Positions 25,664 through 33,959 of a stretch of DNA of 64,000 nucleotides are shown here, piece by piece (the first letter of the stretch is position 1; the number at the start of each line of letters is the position of its first letter). Origin of the DNA: Anabaena sp. UHCC 0204 (GTDB lineage: Bacteria > Cyanobacteriota > Cyanobacteriia > Cyanobacteriales > Nostocaceae); contig NZ_VIKW01000009.1 of assembly GCF_009711975.1 (NCBI RefSeq), positions 1-64,000 on the forward strand, written 5' to 3'. The position numbers and the translations under genes are program-made. Below the pieces are notes generated by a model. It ran no database searches, was not told the origin of the DNA, and saw nothing but the letters and a program-made list of their open reading frames with translations.

Positions 25664-26878
25664 CTATTCCCTTAAAGAACGACAAATGGCAAAAACAGAA
25701 GTATAACCATGAAGGAACGTTCTGCCACTTACAGGACCGATTTCACCACCGCAGAAAAAGCCACCCATTGGCACATCATGGAGATAGCTGCTAAATAGTT
25801 GAGAATCAAAATTAGGTTTGCCATAAAGTCCTGTTCCCCTGCCTAAACAAGTAAACATTAAAGCCCCTAGAGGAGAAGGTTCACTGACATTTTGATTTTG
25901 ATATTCTTGCAGTAAAATTTCTAAATCTTCTGCTGATGCTTTGGCATCCCGCAAATGAAATTGTAACCTTTGTCCGGGACGAATGCGATCGCCAATTGCG
26001 ATCGCCCCAGCAGAAGGATCTACTCCCAAAATATTGCGAATCAAAAAATCACCCGAATGTAAATTTAGCCTAAACTCATCCATTGCTAAACCCACAAACA
26101 AAGAATGCTGTGCTAGAGTTCTATCTTCTTCACTCAAACTACTAATTAAATCCCGCAATACCACCAAGGGGACTTTTTCATCCAACTCAACAATAATATT
26201 CCTTTCAGCTTTGGTAACTTGCAACGGTTCACCAATGGGACGACATCCTTGGGCAACAATAGTATCTAATACAATATTGCCACTCAACGCTATACCTACC
26301 GTCCCTTCTCGATACAACTTATCATTACAAAATAACCCAACCCGACCATTCATAAACCCGCTGCTGGCTTGTCCCCCCACAACCACCGAACCAGGATAGG
26401 CAAAATCTAAGCCCTGCAATAAATCATTCGTTCCTGAAGCAAAAGGACTAGACAATAAAATAAACTGGGGTACTGGTGACGGTGGTACACCCACTAAATC
26501 AATCCAAGCAGTAGGGGAACTATCCGAATCTGGCAATTCTTCTGCCAGAATATGAAAAGGTTTGATCTCCACACCAGGAAGATGAGCTAAAGTCAGACTT
26601 AAGGCTGGTTCTGCTTCTATTTCTTCAGTTTCTCCTGTCTGTTTTTTCCCAATTACACCCCCAGCACTACAACCAATCAATATAGGTACAGAAAGTTTCT
26701 CTGCCAATAAAGGCAAAAGTCGGGAATACTCACTCATAAAAGCCGAAGAAATGAATACCAGCCCTAAATCCGCCGGTGCTGTTAATGATGCAACAGCTTG
26801 TTCTATAACATCGTTAATAGCCGCTTCTAAGGAAGGGCGAGTTGATAGGGCGTTTGTCCACTGCATTCGATCTGGCAT
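25664..26878 (-). CDS. FIST N / FIST C domain protein
   Basis: 404 residues. The N-terminal FIST domain shows VFISSAFMSEYSRLLPLLAEKL and ILIGCSAGGVIG; the C-terminal part ends with LGRGTGLYGKPNFDSQLFSSYL, PMGGFFCGGEIGP and the LHGYTSVFAICR close typical of the family. FIST domains are thought to bind small ligands such as amino acids in signalling proteins; here there is no attached output domain, as is usual in cyanobacteria. No partner is evident. Confidence 0.88.
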   Translation of the reverse strand: MPDRMQWTNALSTRPSLEAAINDVIEQAVASLTAPADLGLVFISSAFMSEYSRLLPLLAEKLSVPILIGCSAGGVIGKKQTGETEEIEAEPALSLTLAHLPGVEIKPFHILAEELPDSDSSPTAWIDLVGVPPSPVPQFILLSSPFASGTNDLLQGLDFAYPGSVVVGGQASSGFMNGRVGLFCNDKLYREGTVGIALSGNIVLDTIVAQGCRPIGEPLQVTKAERNIIVELDEKVPLVVLRDLISSLSEEDRTLAQHSLFVGLAMDEFRLNLHSGDFLIRNILGVDPSAGAIAIGDRIRPGQRLQFHLRDAKASAEDLEILLQEYQNQNVSEPSPLGALMFTCLGRGTGLYGKPNFDSQLFSSYLHDVPMGGFFCGGEIGPVSGRTFLHGYTSVFAICRSLRE

Positions 26879-27052
26879 GAGTTTTCGGCTTCTTTCTGTG
26901 TCGAGGTTAGTTGAATATTTTAACTAACTTTGTCACTTGTTGATTAGGGAAGAAGGAACAGTGAACAGGGAAAAGTGAACAGATAAGGAATACAGAGATT
27001 TTTCTTTGTTCCAAAAATGTTAAATTAATTTTGCTCAGGTACATATAAACAC

Positions 27053-27607
27053 CTATTCAAACACAGGAGGCCATAATTCAGAAATAGCAATTTCCCAACC
27101 AGGAAATAATTCAGCTACGGTTAATTTATCATCTTCTGTTAATAATGTAATTTTCTCATGAGGACGATAAACAGTAACAGTTAATTCATCAGGATTAATT
27201 AAAATTCCTACCTTTGCACCTAATTCTAAAAACAATTTGAGTTTATCTTCTAATTTAGAAACTCTATCAGTTTTTGATTTAATTTCTACTACTAAATCAG
27301 GAACTAAATTACCAAAATCTCTCACAGTACGTTTTAATCTTTGGGCGGATACAAAGGAAACATCAGGAGCGCGTAAATCAGTATTCGGCATAATAAACCC
27401 ACCACTGGAGTCAAATATTCGCCCTAATTTACGAGGTTTTATCCAATTACCTAATAATCTAATCAATTCAGCACCAATTTCACTAGATTCTATATCCGAT
27501 GGACCCATAATTAAAATATTTCCTTCTTGTAGTTCTATTTGATAGTCTTTATCATCATCTTTTAATATTTGTTCTATTTTTTCTAAGGTGTCAATTGTGA
27601 GAGTCAT
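27053..27607 (-). CDS. Uma2 family (DUF820) putative endonuclease
   Basis: 184 residues. The PD-(D/E)xK-like core has LRAPDVSFVS and PDLVVEIKSKTD, followed by KLKLFLELGAKVGILINP. The Uma2 family is greatly expanded in cyanobacteria and has a restriction-endonuclease-like fold; its biological role is unknown. A second, unlike member is the next gene upstream. Confidence 0.88.
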   Translation of the reverse strand: MTLTIDTLEKIEQILKDDDKDYQIELQEGNILIMGPSDIESSEIGAELIRLLGNWIKPRKLGRIFDSSGGFIMPNTDLRAPDVSFVSAQRLKRTVRDFGNLVPDLVVEIKSKTDRVSKLEDKLKLFLELGAKVGILINPDELTVTVYRPHEKITLLTEDDKLTVAELFPGWEIAISELWPPVFE

Positions 27608-27668
27608 ATAATTTTCATCTCCAATGATATTTGTGATGATTTAATATTATAGCATATTTATTCAAATG

Positions 27669-27696
27669 CCCGATTTCTTTAAGAAGTCGGGGATCT
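27669..27696. repeat. small palindromic repeat, copy 2
   Basis: CCCGATTTCTTTAAGAAGTC followed by GGGGATCT; the same hairpin as at 3570-3597. Confidence 0.7.
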
Positions 27697-27704
27697 GGTT
27701 TTTG

Positions 27705-28343
27705 TTATTGCTGTTTTACCCATTGTCGAAACTTCCTTAAAGTGGGACTTCTTCCAAGAATACGACTTTGTTCAACAAATTGGGGAATTATTTCTGAAAT
27801 TGGTAAATTAGGAAAATTAGGACTAATTTCTGATTCTATATATTTACCATTTTGCAAAATATTAATCTGCAATTTATCATTTTCATATCGCCATACTTCG
27901 GGAACTGCTAAAGCTAAATAAGCATCTAATTGTGTTTTGGAAGTAACATCAATTTCTATAACTAAATCAGGAGGAGGATCAATATTTAAATCAATTTTTT
28001 CTTTACCAATCATCTGTACATGATTTTGAATATAAAATGAGTCATCTGGTTCTATCCCACTATTCATATCTTGACGTTTAAAGGTGGTTGAACCAAAACA
28101 TTCACAATCAATTTCTAATTCCTCTAGAATTATTTTAACTAAATCTCCAATAATAACTTTCGCTACTTCATGCTTAGGTAACGGCATTTTAATTTCTAAA
28201 TTCCCCTGATGATAAGCTAATCTACTAGCACGATTTTCTCCTAATTCTGTTAATATTTCTTCAAATTCCTGCCAAGAAATATTGTGTAATATAATTCTAT
28301 GTCCTGGTGGTACTGTTAATTGCCTTATTTGTATTGTTACCAT
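27705..28343 (-). CDS. Uma2 family (DUF820) putative endonuclease
   Basis: 212 residues. It has ISWQEFEEILTELGENR, the NLEIKMPLPKHE turn, SGIEPDDSFYIQN, and the core DPPPDLVIEIDVTSKTQLD followed by YLALAVPEVWRY. The protein belongs to another Uma2 subgroup than its neighbour. It has its own short upstream gap, which contains a gene fragment. Confidence 0.88.
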   Translation of the reverse strand: MVTIQIRQLTVPPGHRIILHNISWQEFEEILTELGENRASRLAYHQGNLEIKMPLPKHEVAKVIIGDLVKIILEELEIDCECFGSTTFKRQDMNSGIEPDDSFYIQNHVQMIGKEKIDLNIDPPPDLVIEIDVTSKTQLDAYLALAVPEVWRYENDKLQINILQNGKYIESEISPNFPNLPISEIIPQFVEQSRILGRSPTLRKFRQWVKQQ

Positions 28344-28365
28344 ATTAGGAAAGCTGGTAAGGTGA

Positions 28366-28547
28366 TTAAGTAAAAGATTCAGAAATAATTAATACTGGTT
28401 TCTCAACCTTTCTTTTTTCTCCTTTTTGGACATTAGATCCGTCTAAACTATATTTCTGAGTTATTTTATCAAGTTCTAAAATAGCTGTATCTAATTTTAA
28501 CTTTTTCTTTTGCAACTTGTCAGCTTCTGAAATTAAATTTCTAACTT
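28366..28547 (-). pseudogene. 3' fragment of an unknown gene
   Basis: An open minus-strand frame with no start, preceded by a stop, encodes about 60 residues (LISEADKLQKKKLKLDTAIL, then KVEKPVLIISESFT). It is charged and coiled-coil-like and reads as real coding sequence. I do not recognise the parent gene. Confidence 0.5.
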
Positions 28548-28557
28548 AGAGGATTAA

Positions 28558-28662
28558 AACTGCTTTAAATACGGGTTAGTATCCTCAATAACGCGAGTAA
28601 GTTTCGCTCATTTGGTAAAACGAATACCTGTATTGCGAATTGTTAACAAGACTTTAGGAGTC
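28558..28662 (-). pseudogene. degraded copy of the 115-residue gene at 32278
   Basis: About 100 bp align with 32281-32380 (shared pieces include TATCCTCAATAACGCGAGTA and TATTGCGAATTGTTAA). The frame is damaged and the 5' part is missing. It marks a duplication on the other side of the dynamin-like gene. Confidence 0.7.
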
Positions 28663-28680
28663 TGTTCAGAATGACATGAC

Positions 28681-28870
28681 GCTATTGGCAAATCTTCCCC
28701 CACTTTCTATAATATTACTTTTTAAGGCAATAGATAATTGTCGCAATTTTTCGGGAACTTCTGCTTGAGGTAAGTTGGCTAAATGTACCGCGTGTCTTTG
28801 GATGTTTAAAGCGTCAGTTAGACGGGTTTCGTAGTAGGAAGATGCAGTTTTCCAGTCCCTTTTGTAGATA
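28681..28870 (-). pseudogene. internal fragment of an unknown gene
   Basis: The minus strand is open for about 63 codons (SIYKRDWKTASSYYETRLTD ... QAEVPEKLRQLSIALKSNI) right after the stop of the 28875 gene. There is no start codon and no ribosome binding site. It looks like the end of a helical protein; parent unknown. Confidence 0.45.
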
Positions 28871-28874
28871 CTCC

Positions 28875-29414
28875 TTAAATGCGGTTAAATTTTTCTAAAC
28901 CAGATACAGATAAATATTTCAGACAAGCTATTTTTCTAACCTCACCTTGTGCATTAACAGGAAGATTTCTCTTTAAAATATATGGAACTGTCTTTCCAAT
29001 CATTTCTTCAGCATTGTCAATTTCAATACTGACATAAACTTCTCTTTGTTCGCTAACATTTATATATTCTTCGTCGGTTGTTTCTAGAAGTTCTGAGATT
29101 TTCTTCGCTTCATAAGTATCATCTGTACATAGAAAATATAAAGAATTATCTATGAGTTCTTTTATATATTCAGAATTAATTTGATCATTTTTTCTGACAT
29201 TTTCTAATGCCAATGCTGGCAATGCTGGTACAATAAGACATAAAGCCACAGGTCTAGTATCTTTTTGTTTTTGATATAATTTATGTGATACTTTAGTTTC
29301 TGCAACGTATTTTGCTTTTTTTCTACGTTTATTTTTAGTATTATTATTGATGTACTTTATATACGTCAAAGTTGCTACAATTAGAGATCCTATTACTACA
29401 AGATATAATTTCAT
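28875..29414 (-). CDS. membrane-anchored protein of unknown function
   Basis: 179 residues. One N-terminal membrane helix (YLVVIGSLIVATLTYIKYI) is followed by a basic stretch (NKRRKKAK) and a soluble mixed domain (LCLIVPALPALALENVRKND, TDDTYEAKKISELLE). No family is recognised. ATG 29414 is preferred because GGAGAAG lies before it; a GTG five codons upstream is alternative. It begins 70 bp after the dynamin-like GTPase stop on the same strand, so it may belong to the same operon and act at the same membrane. Confidence 0.6.
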   Translation of the reverse strand: MKLYLVVIGSLIVATLTYIKYINNNTKNKRRKKAKYVAETKVSHKLYQKQKDTRPVALCLIVPALPALALENVRKNDQINSEYIKELIDNSLYFLCTDDTYEAKKISELLETTDEEYINVSEQREVYVSIEIDNAEEMIGKTVPYILKRNLPVNAQGEVRKIACLKYLSVSGLEKFNRI

Positions 29415-29484
29415 ATCATTCTTCTCCACATATTAACAGGCTTACCAAAACTTTTCTCAGGTTTAATTATATTATCATTCAAAA

Positions 29485-31926
29485 TTAATTATTCACTTTC
29501 CAATATTTTTCTAAGCTAGAAGATTTTTCAGCTAAATCTTGAGCTTTTTCTTGCATAGGTAGCCAGATGTTTGTTTTCCAGATGTTTGTTTCTTTTTCAT
29601 AATTTAGAGTAATTTCTTGGTGTGCTTTATTGAGTCTTTCTTGATATCGGTCAATAATATCATTCTGGATCTTATCTACATCTTGTTTTAGATAATCAAT
29701 CCGTTGTATGATCCAAATTGCAAATTGATTGAATCTTTCTGGCTCTTGCTCTCTAGCCTGCATTATCCAACCTCCTAGTAAATCTTCTGTACTAGGTAAT
29801 TTAGCATTATCACTAGATCGTTTTTCATATTCTATCTCATAAAATGTTTTTTTCCCTAACCATAATTTATACCAAACTCTTTTTCTTCTTTCAACTTTTA
29901 TTTCTTCTTGCCAAGTTCCTTGTGTAATAGCAAATTCTGTTCTAAAGTGGAAACTAAATGTAAGTTTACAATCAACTTGAGTAAGTTTTGATTCAGGGAA
30001 TTTAAAATAAAACATATTAGGTGCAATATCATTTGCTCCCTTTTCAAGATAGGATAAATTACACCGGAACAACTCAGATACAGCGTGTTCAATTCTATCT
30101 ATTTGTTGTTTAGTTATTTGCTTTATCACATCTTCTATGATAATGTTCAGATGGATAGATAAGTTATTTAATTCCTCATTGATTGCTTTGAGTTTATTTT
30201 TTTCTTCTTCTGTTCTTGCTTCTATTGTTTTACCTTCTTTAGCAACAGAATTTGTGTAACCTAAATTAACCAAACGGTTTAAGTTTCTTGCTAGTAAACT
30301 AACATATTCAGCTTTTGCTTTTTTTAAATTCGGATTGTCTAAGTCTACTTTGCCAGTTTCTAAAGACCTTGCTACTGCATCCAAAACTATGTTTATGCCT
30401 TTTTTAAATTCAAACTCCCATGAATGAAGTGGAAATAATTTTTCTTTTAATTCATTATAAGGTTCTTTACTTTGGAGTTCTTCAATCTTCTTTCTTAAAA
30501 GGGACACTGGATCTGGACGATTACCTGATTGTTGTGCTATTATTCTTTTTATACTGGCATTTAGTTCTTCAAACGGTTTCTTCAACTTTGTGTTACTGTC
30601 TTGTAAAAAATGCTCAAGTGATGATCGGATGTGTAATATATTTTCACATTCTTGTTGATAGCGTTCTTCCGAACTATTAGGAATAGCTCTTGTTTTTTGT
30701 ATTGCATATTCTGCGATTGGATTTCCAGCAGCAATATTAAAACGATCTATCATTTGGGGAATTACTAACTGCGGAAAATGTTTATTAATATGCTCCCTTA
30801 AATTATGATGAAATTCCTCTGCATAAGATTTCTGCCATAATGCCTCAGCAACTCTATTTTTATCGTGGCTATTCCATTTTTGTGTGTTACGTGGCAAGTC
30901 TTGTAATATATCTTCAATTAATCCATTAAAATGGTTATCCGCTTTTTTACAAGCATCAGCAGTATAAATATAATTTGGAATTTGCAAAGATAATAAAGCA
31001 GGCCATGTACTCAGTTTAACTACTTTTAAATTTTCAATCTCTTCTGTGTATTCTCTTAATTGATCAGTTAATTCATTTTTAATACTACGAATAGCTTTTT
31101 CAACAAACCGAGTTTCTGATTCTGGCCAGCTTCTATCTGCTCTAAAAACATCAATCTTATTTAGTACGAAAAGCATCCGCGCTGGAGAACCACCTAAATC
31201 TTTTACCTGCTGTACAACCTCTTGCAATAAACTTTTTACTTTCTGAGAATCTGTTTCCGCACTATTATAAGTAACTATACATAAAGCCTCTCGACATTGT
31301 TTAATAACATTAGCATTACCTTGATCACCCACATAAGCTAAACCAGGTAAATCAAGTATTCTGACTCTTGTTCCTTTTGGTAATTGTAACTGAGATTCTT
31401 TTAACAGTCGAAAAGGGTAAGAAATTGTAGATTGTGGACAGGCTAAATTTGGTTGTGTTTCTCTGTTTTCGATATAACTTATCATTGCTTGATAAAGACG
31501 TTGATAAATTTTATCGTCACTAATTCCTCTCCATTCTCCACACTCCCATAATGCTCCCGGTGTTTCGTGAATGATCAGAGATTTGTCTTTACTGTACTCA
31601 ATAGTCACAGCCCCAGCACTCATTTCACTCACTGCAACCGGGACTATTTCTGCTCCACATAGCAAATTTACTAAAGTGCTTTTACCGCTACTTGTAGTCC
31701 CTGTTGTGGCTAGGGTAAGAGTAGGATTTTGCAATTCGTAAATTAGCTGAGTTAAGGCTGTTTCTAAGTTGTTAGATAGTTCTTGAATTTCCGGCTGATA
31801 ACTCTCTGGTAAATGCTGAGATATTTCCGTGTGAAAATTATTCCAGTATTGAGCCAGTAGCTTGGCTTTAAACTCGATTTCTTCAAATACCTTATATACT
31901 GAGTTACTCATATTGCCAAAATCCAT
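29485..31926 (-). CDS. dynamin-like GTPase
   Basis: 813 residues. The GTPase domain has the P-loop GTTSSGKST (76-84), a G2 threonine in AGAVTIE (near 108), G3 DLPG (192-195) and G4 NKID (256-259). Long helical regions follow (about 340-600) as in the stalk of bacterial dynamin-like proteins, with a basic segment (KVERRKRVWYKLWLGKK) and more coiled coil to the end. Bacterial dynamins bind and remodel membranes, some in stress or phage defence. No paired second dynamin is adjacent. Start ATG 31926 or 31911. The membrane-anchored protein downstream is a possible partner. Confidence 0.88.
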   Translation of the reverse strand: MDFGNMSNSVYKVFEEIEFKAKLLAQYWNNFHTEISQHLPESYQPEIQELSNNLETALTQLIYELQNPTLTLATTGTTSSGKSTLVNLLCGAEIVPVAVSEMSAGAVTIEYSKDKSLIIHETPGALWECGEWRGISDDKIYQRLYQAMISYIENRETQPNLACPQSTISYPFRLLKESQLQLPKGTRVRILDLPGLAYVGDQGNANVIKQCREALCIVTYNSAETDSQKVKSLLQEVVQQVKDLGGSPARMLFVLNKIDVFRADRSWPESETRFVEKAIRSIKNELTDQLREYTEEIENLKVVKLSTWPALLSLQIPNYIYTADACKKADNHFNGLIEDILQDLPRNTQKWNSHDKNRVAEALWQKSYAEEFHHNLREHINKHFPQLVIPQMIDRFNIAAGNPIAEYAIQKTRAIPNSSEERYQQECENILHIRSSLEHFLQDSNTKLKKPFEELNASIKRIIAQQSGNRPDPVSLLRKKIEELQSKEPYNELKEKLFPLHSWEFEFKKGINIVLDAVARSLETGKVDLDNPNLKKAKAEYVSLLARNLNRLVNLGYTNSVAKEGKTIEARTEEEKNKLKAINEELNNLSIHLNIIIEDVIKQITKQQIDRIEHAVSELFRCNLSYLEKGANDIAPNMFYFKFPESKLTQVDCKLTFSFHFRTEFAITQGTWQEEIKVERRKRVWYKLWLGKKTFYEIEYEKRSSDNAKLPSTEDLLGGWIMQAREQEPERFNQFAIWIIQRIDYLKQDVDKIQNDIIDRYQERLNKAHQEITLNYEKETNIWKTNIWLPMQEKAQDLAEKSSSLEKYWKVNN

Positions 31927-32277
31927 ACTTGGTTTTGTTTAGTTTTGTCGGTCAATGTCTAAATATTATTACATAGTATACTTAGAATGTACAATAAAAC
32001 AAGTCAAAGCAAAATCCAGTATATTCACAATACCTCTACCCCAATTTTGTGACAAGTTTAGTCAACTTTGATCATTAAAGCAATAACACCCTTACATTTC
32101 AAAGGAAGAGAGCGTCAATTCTCCAAGCGTACCGCATACTTTGATAATTGGTGATTAGACATCTCCGATAATGTAGAGACGTTCCATGGAACGTCTCTAC
32201 AATGCTTCTAGGATACGCATATTTAAATTCGGTCGTTGTCTATTAGGAAAAATTCTGCTTCTTCCCTATCACCTCAT
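31927..32277. repeat. intergenic region with palindrome copy 2
   Basis: No gene seen. 32173-32200 is a perfect 28-bp palindrome (GTAGAGACGTTCCATGGAAC then GTCTCTAC), same family as 4919 and 47933. The AT-rich part 31927-32000 should contain the promoter of the dynamin-like gene; no boxes were assigned. Confidence 0.6.
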
Positions 32278-32625
32278 TTAAAATTGCTCTAAATACTGGT
32301 TAATATCCTCAATAACGCGAGTAAGTTCTGCTTCGGTTGTCAGACGAATACCCATATTGCGAATTGTTAATAAAACTTTAGCTGCGAAAGGAGTAGGCCA
32401 GATATTAGGATTGCAGAATATTTCTATAAATACATCCCCAGTGTAACGATACTCTAAAGAGGGTTGGGGACTGACTTTACCTGTACCTGGAGTTTTACTA
32501 GCAACAACTTTGAGACTTTTCATCAATTCATCTATTGCTGCTTTTAATTCTTGCGCTGCTTGGGGTGAAAAACTGACGGAAACAGAACCTTCTACTAAAT
32601 TCAGTGTGAGAGGGACAGAAGACAT
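32278..32625 (-). CDS. small conserved protein of unknown function
   Basis: 115 residues. It starts MSSVPLTLNLVEGSVSVSFS, has a helix (AAQELKAAIDELMKSLKVV), a YRYTGDVFIEIFCNPNIWPTPF strand region and ends VIEDINQYLEQF. No family is recognised. A broken copy of its 3' half is at 28558, on the other side of the dynamin-like and membrane-anchored genes, so these genes may have moved together. Confidence 0.65.
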   Translation of the reverse strand: MSSVPLTLNLVEGSVSVSFSPQAAQELKAAIDELMKSLKVVASKTPGTGKVSPQPSLEYRYTGDVFIEIFCNPNIWPTPFAAKVLLTIRNMGIRLTTEAELTRVIEDINQYLEQF

Positions 32626-32788
32626 AAGCTACTTATTAAAAATTATTCGTAATTATCTATATTACCGGAAGATGTTCTCTACAATCTTTCTAAATTCTGC
32701 AAAGATTCCTAAAACTGAATTTTTGGATTTTAATTATAATTAATCTCAATAAAATCTAGATTATTATCAGGTGATAAATCTATTTTTC

Positions 32789-32862
32789 GTAGGTTGGGTT
32801 AAGGAACGCAACCCAACATTTCTGAGATTTTGTTGGGTTTCACTTCGTTCTACCCAACCTAC
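32789..32862. repeat. GTAGGTTGGGT inverted repeat in a 410-bp gap
   Basis: GTAGGTTGGGTTAAGGAACG ... CGTTCTACCCAACCTAC forms a long imperfect hairpin with inner arms CAACCCAACA/TGTTGGGTT. It is a common cyanobacterial dispersed repeat. The rest of 32626-33038 is AT-rich, without a gene, and must carry the promoter for the transporter at 33039. Confidence 0.75.
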
Positions 32863-33038
32863 AATTTTCTAAAAACTAAACGGATTCAGTGATAAAGAGA
32901 TAAATTCTTAATTAGCAATTTTTTAGATATTTCCTATATATTTATTTTTAGAAATAAATACTTATTGTTGTTACAGTAAGAGTTAAAGAAAATAAGTTCT
33001 CTATTCCTTTTTTTTCATAAATCACAATTATAAACATA

Positions 33039-33941
33039 ATGACTTACGATAATCGCTCGGATGTAAGACGAGTTTTAATTATTACTCTGTTACTTAACGT
33101 ATTTGTGATGGGGTTAAAAGCTCTTGTGGGCTATTGGACAGGTTCTTTAAGTTTGCTTGCTGATGCTTTACATAGTGTGACTGATAGTGCCAATAATATC
33201 TTAGGATTAGTTGCTATTAAGTTTTCTTCACCTTTACCAGATCGGGAGCATCCTTATGGACATAATAAATTTGAAGCGGTAGGTGCTTTGGGTATTGCTG
33301 CATTTTTAGGAATAGCCTGTTTTGAAATTCTGCAAGGTGCAATCGAAAGAATTCTCAAAGGTGGTGAACCTGTAAGAATATCACCTCCAGAATTGTGGTT
33401 ATTACTTATTGTTTTAGGAGTAAATATTTTTGTAGCGTTTTATGAACGAAATGTAGGGAGACGGGTAGGTAGTTCCATTTTAATTGCTGATGCTACACAT
33501 ACCATGAGTGATGTTTGGGTGACAATCTCCGTTATCGGTGGTTTGATTGGCGTTTGGCTGGGTTATCAATGGTTAGATGTGGCACTAGCTTTCCCAGTAG
33601 CTTTATTGGTATTTTGGAGTGGTTGGTCAGTATTAAAGGAAAATTTACCTTGGCTTGTGGATCAAATGGCGATCGCTCCGGAAACAATTCATGCGATCGC
33701 AGTTTCTGTCCCTGGTGTAATTAACTGTCATGATATCGCTTCTCGTGGTGTCATTGGTCGTCAAGCTTTTATAGAAATGCACTTAATTGTTAATGCACCA
33801 GATGTAGAAACGGCTCATCACATTACAGAAGAAGTTGAACAACAACTAGAACAACGTTTTAGTCCCGTCAGGATTTTAATTCATGTTGAACCACCTGCAT
33901 ATCAGTCTGAACATATTACTTTTGAATCTCAACAAACTTAA
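33039..33941 (+). CDS. cation diffusion facilitator (FieF-like)
   Basis: 300 residues of the CDF family, but a different branch from the gene at 1328: no N-terminal His-rich stretch, and DALHSVTDS and DATHTMSD as metal-site motifs, nearer to FieF/Mn-type transporters. Six membrane helices and a cytoplasmic C-terminal domain (IHAIAVSVPGVINCHDIASR). Metal preference (Fe, Mn, Zn) cannot be fixed from sequence alone. The phytochrome gene starts only 18 bp after its stop, suggesting cotranscription. Confidence 0.9.
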   Translation: MTYDNRSDVRRVLIITLLLNVFVMGLKALVGYWTGSLSLLADALHSVTDSANNILGLVAIKFSSPLPDREHPYGHNKFEAVGALGIAAFLGIACFEILQGAIERILKGGEPVRISPPELWLLLIVLGVNIFVAFYERNVGRRVGSSILIADATHTMSDVWVTISVIGGLIGVWLGYQWLDVALAFPVALLVFWSGWSVLKENLPWLVDQMAIAPETIHAIAVSVPGVINCHDIASRGVIGRQAFIEMHLIVNAPDVETAHHITEEVEQQLEQRFSPVRILIHVEPPAYQSEHITFESQQT

Positions 33942-33959
33942 ATAATTAAAAATTAAAAT

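Noticed and set aside
31927-33038. Riboswitch or metal box upstream of the CDF and dynamin genes
   Set aside because: Hairpins there belong to dispersed repeats that also occur elsewhere in the window; no riboswitch core was recognised.
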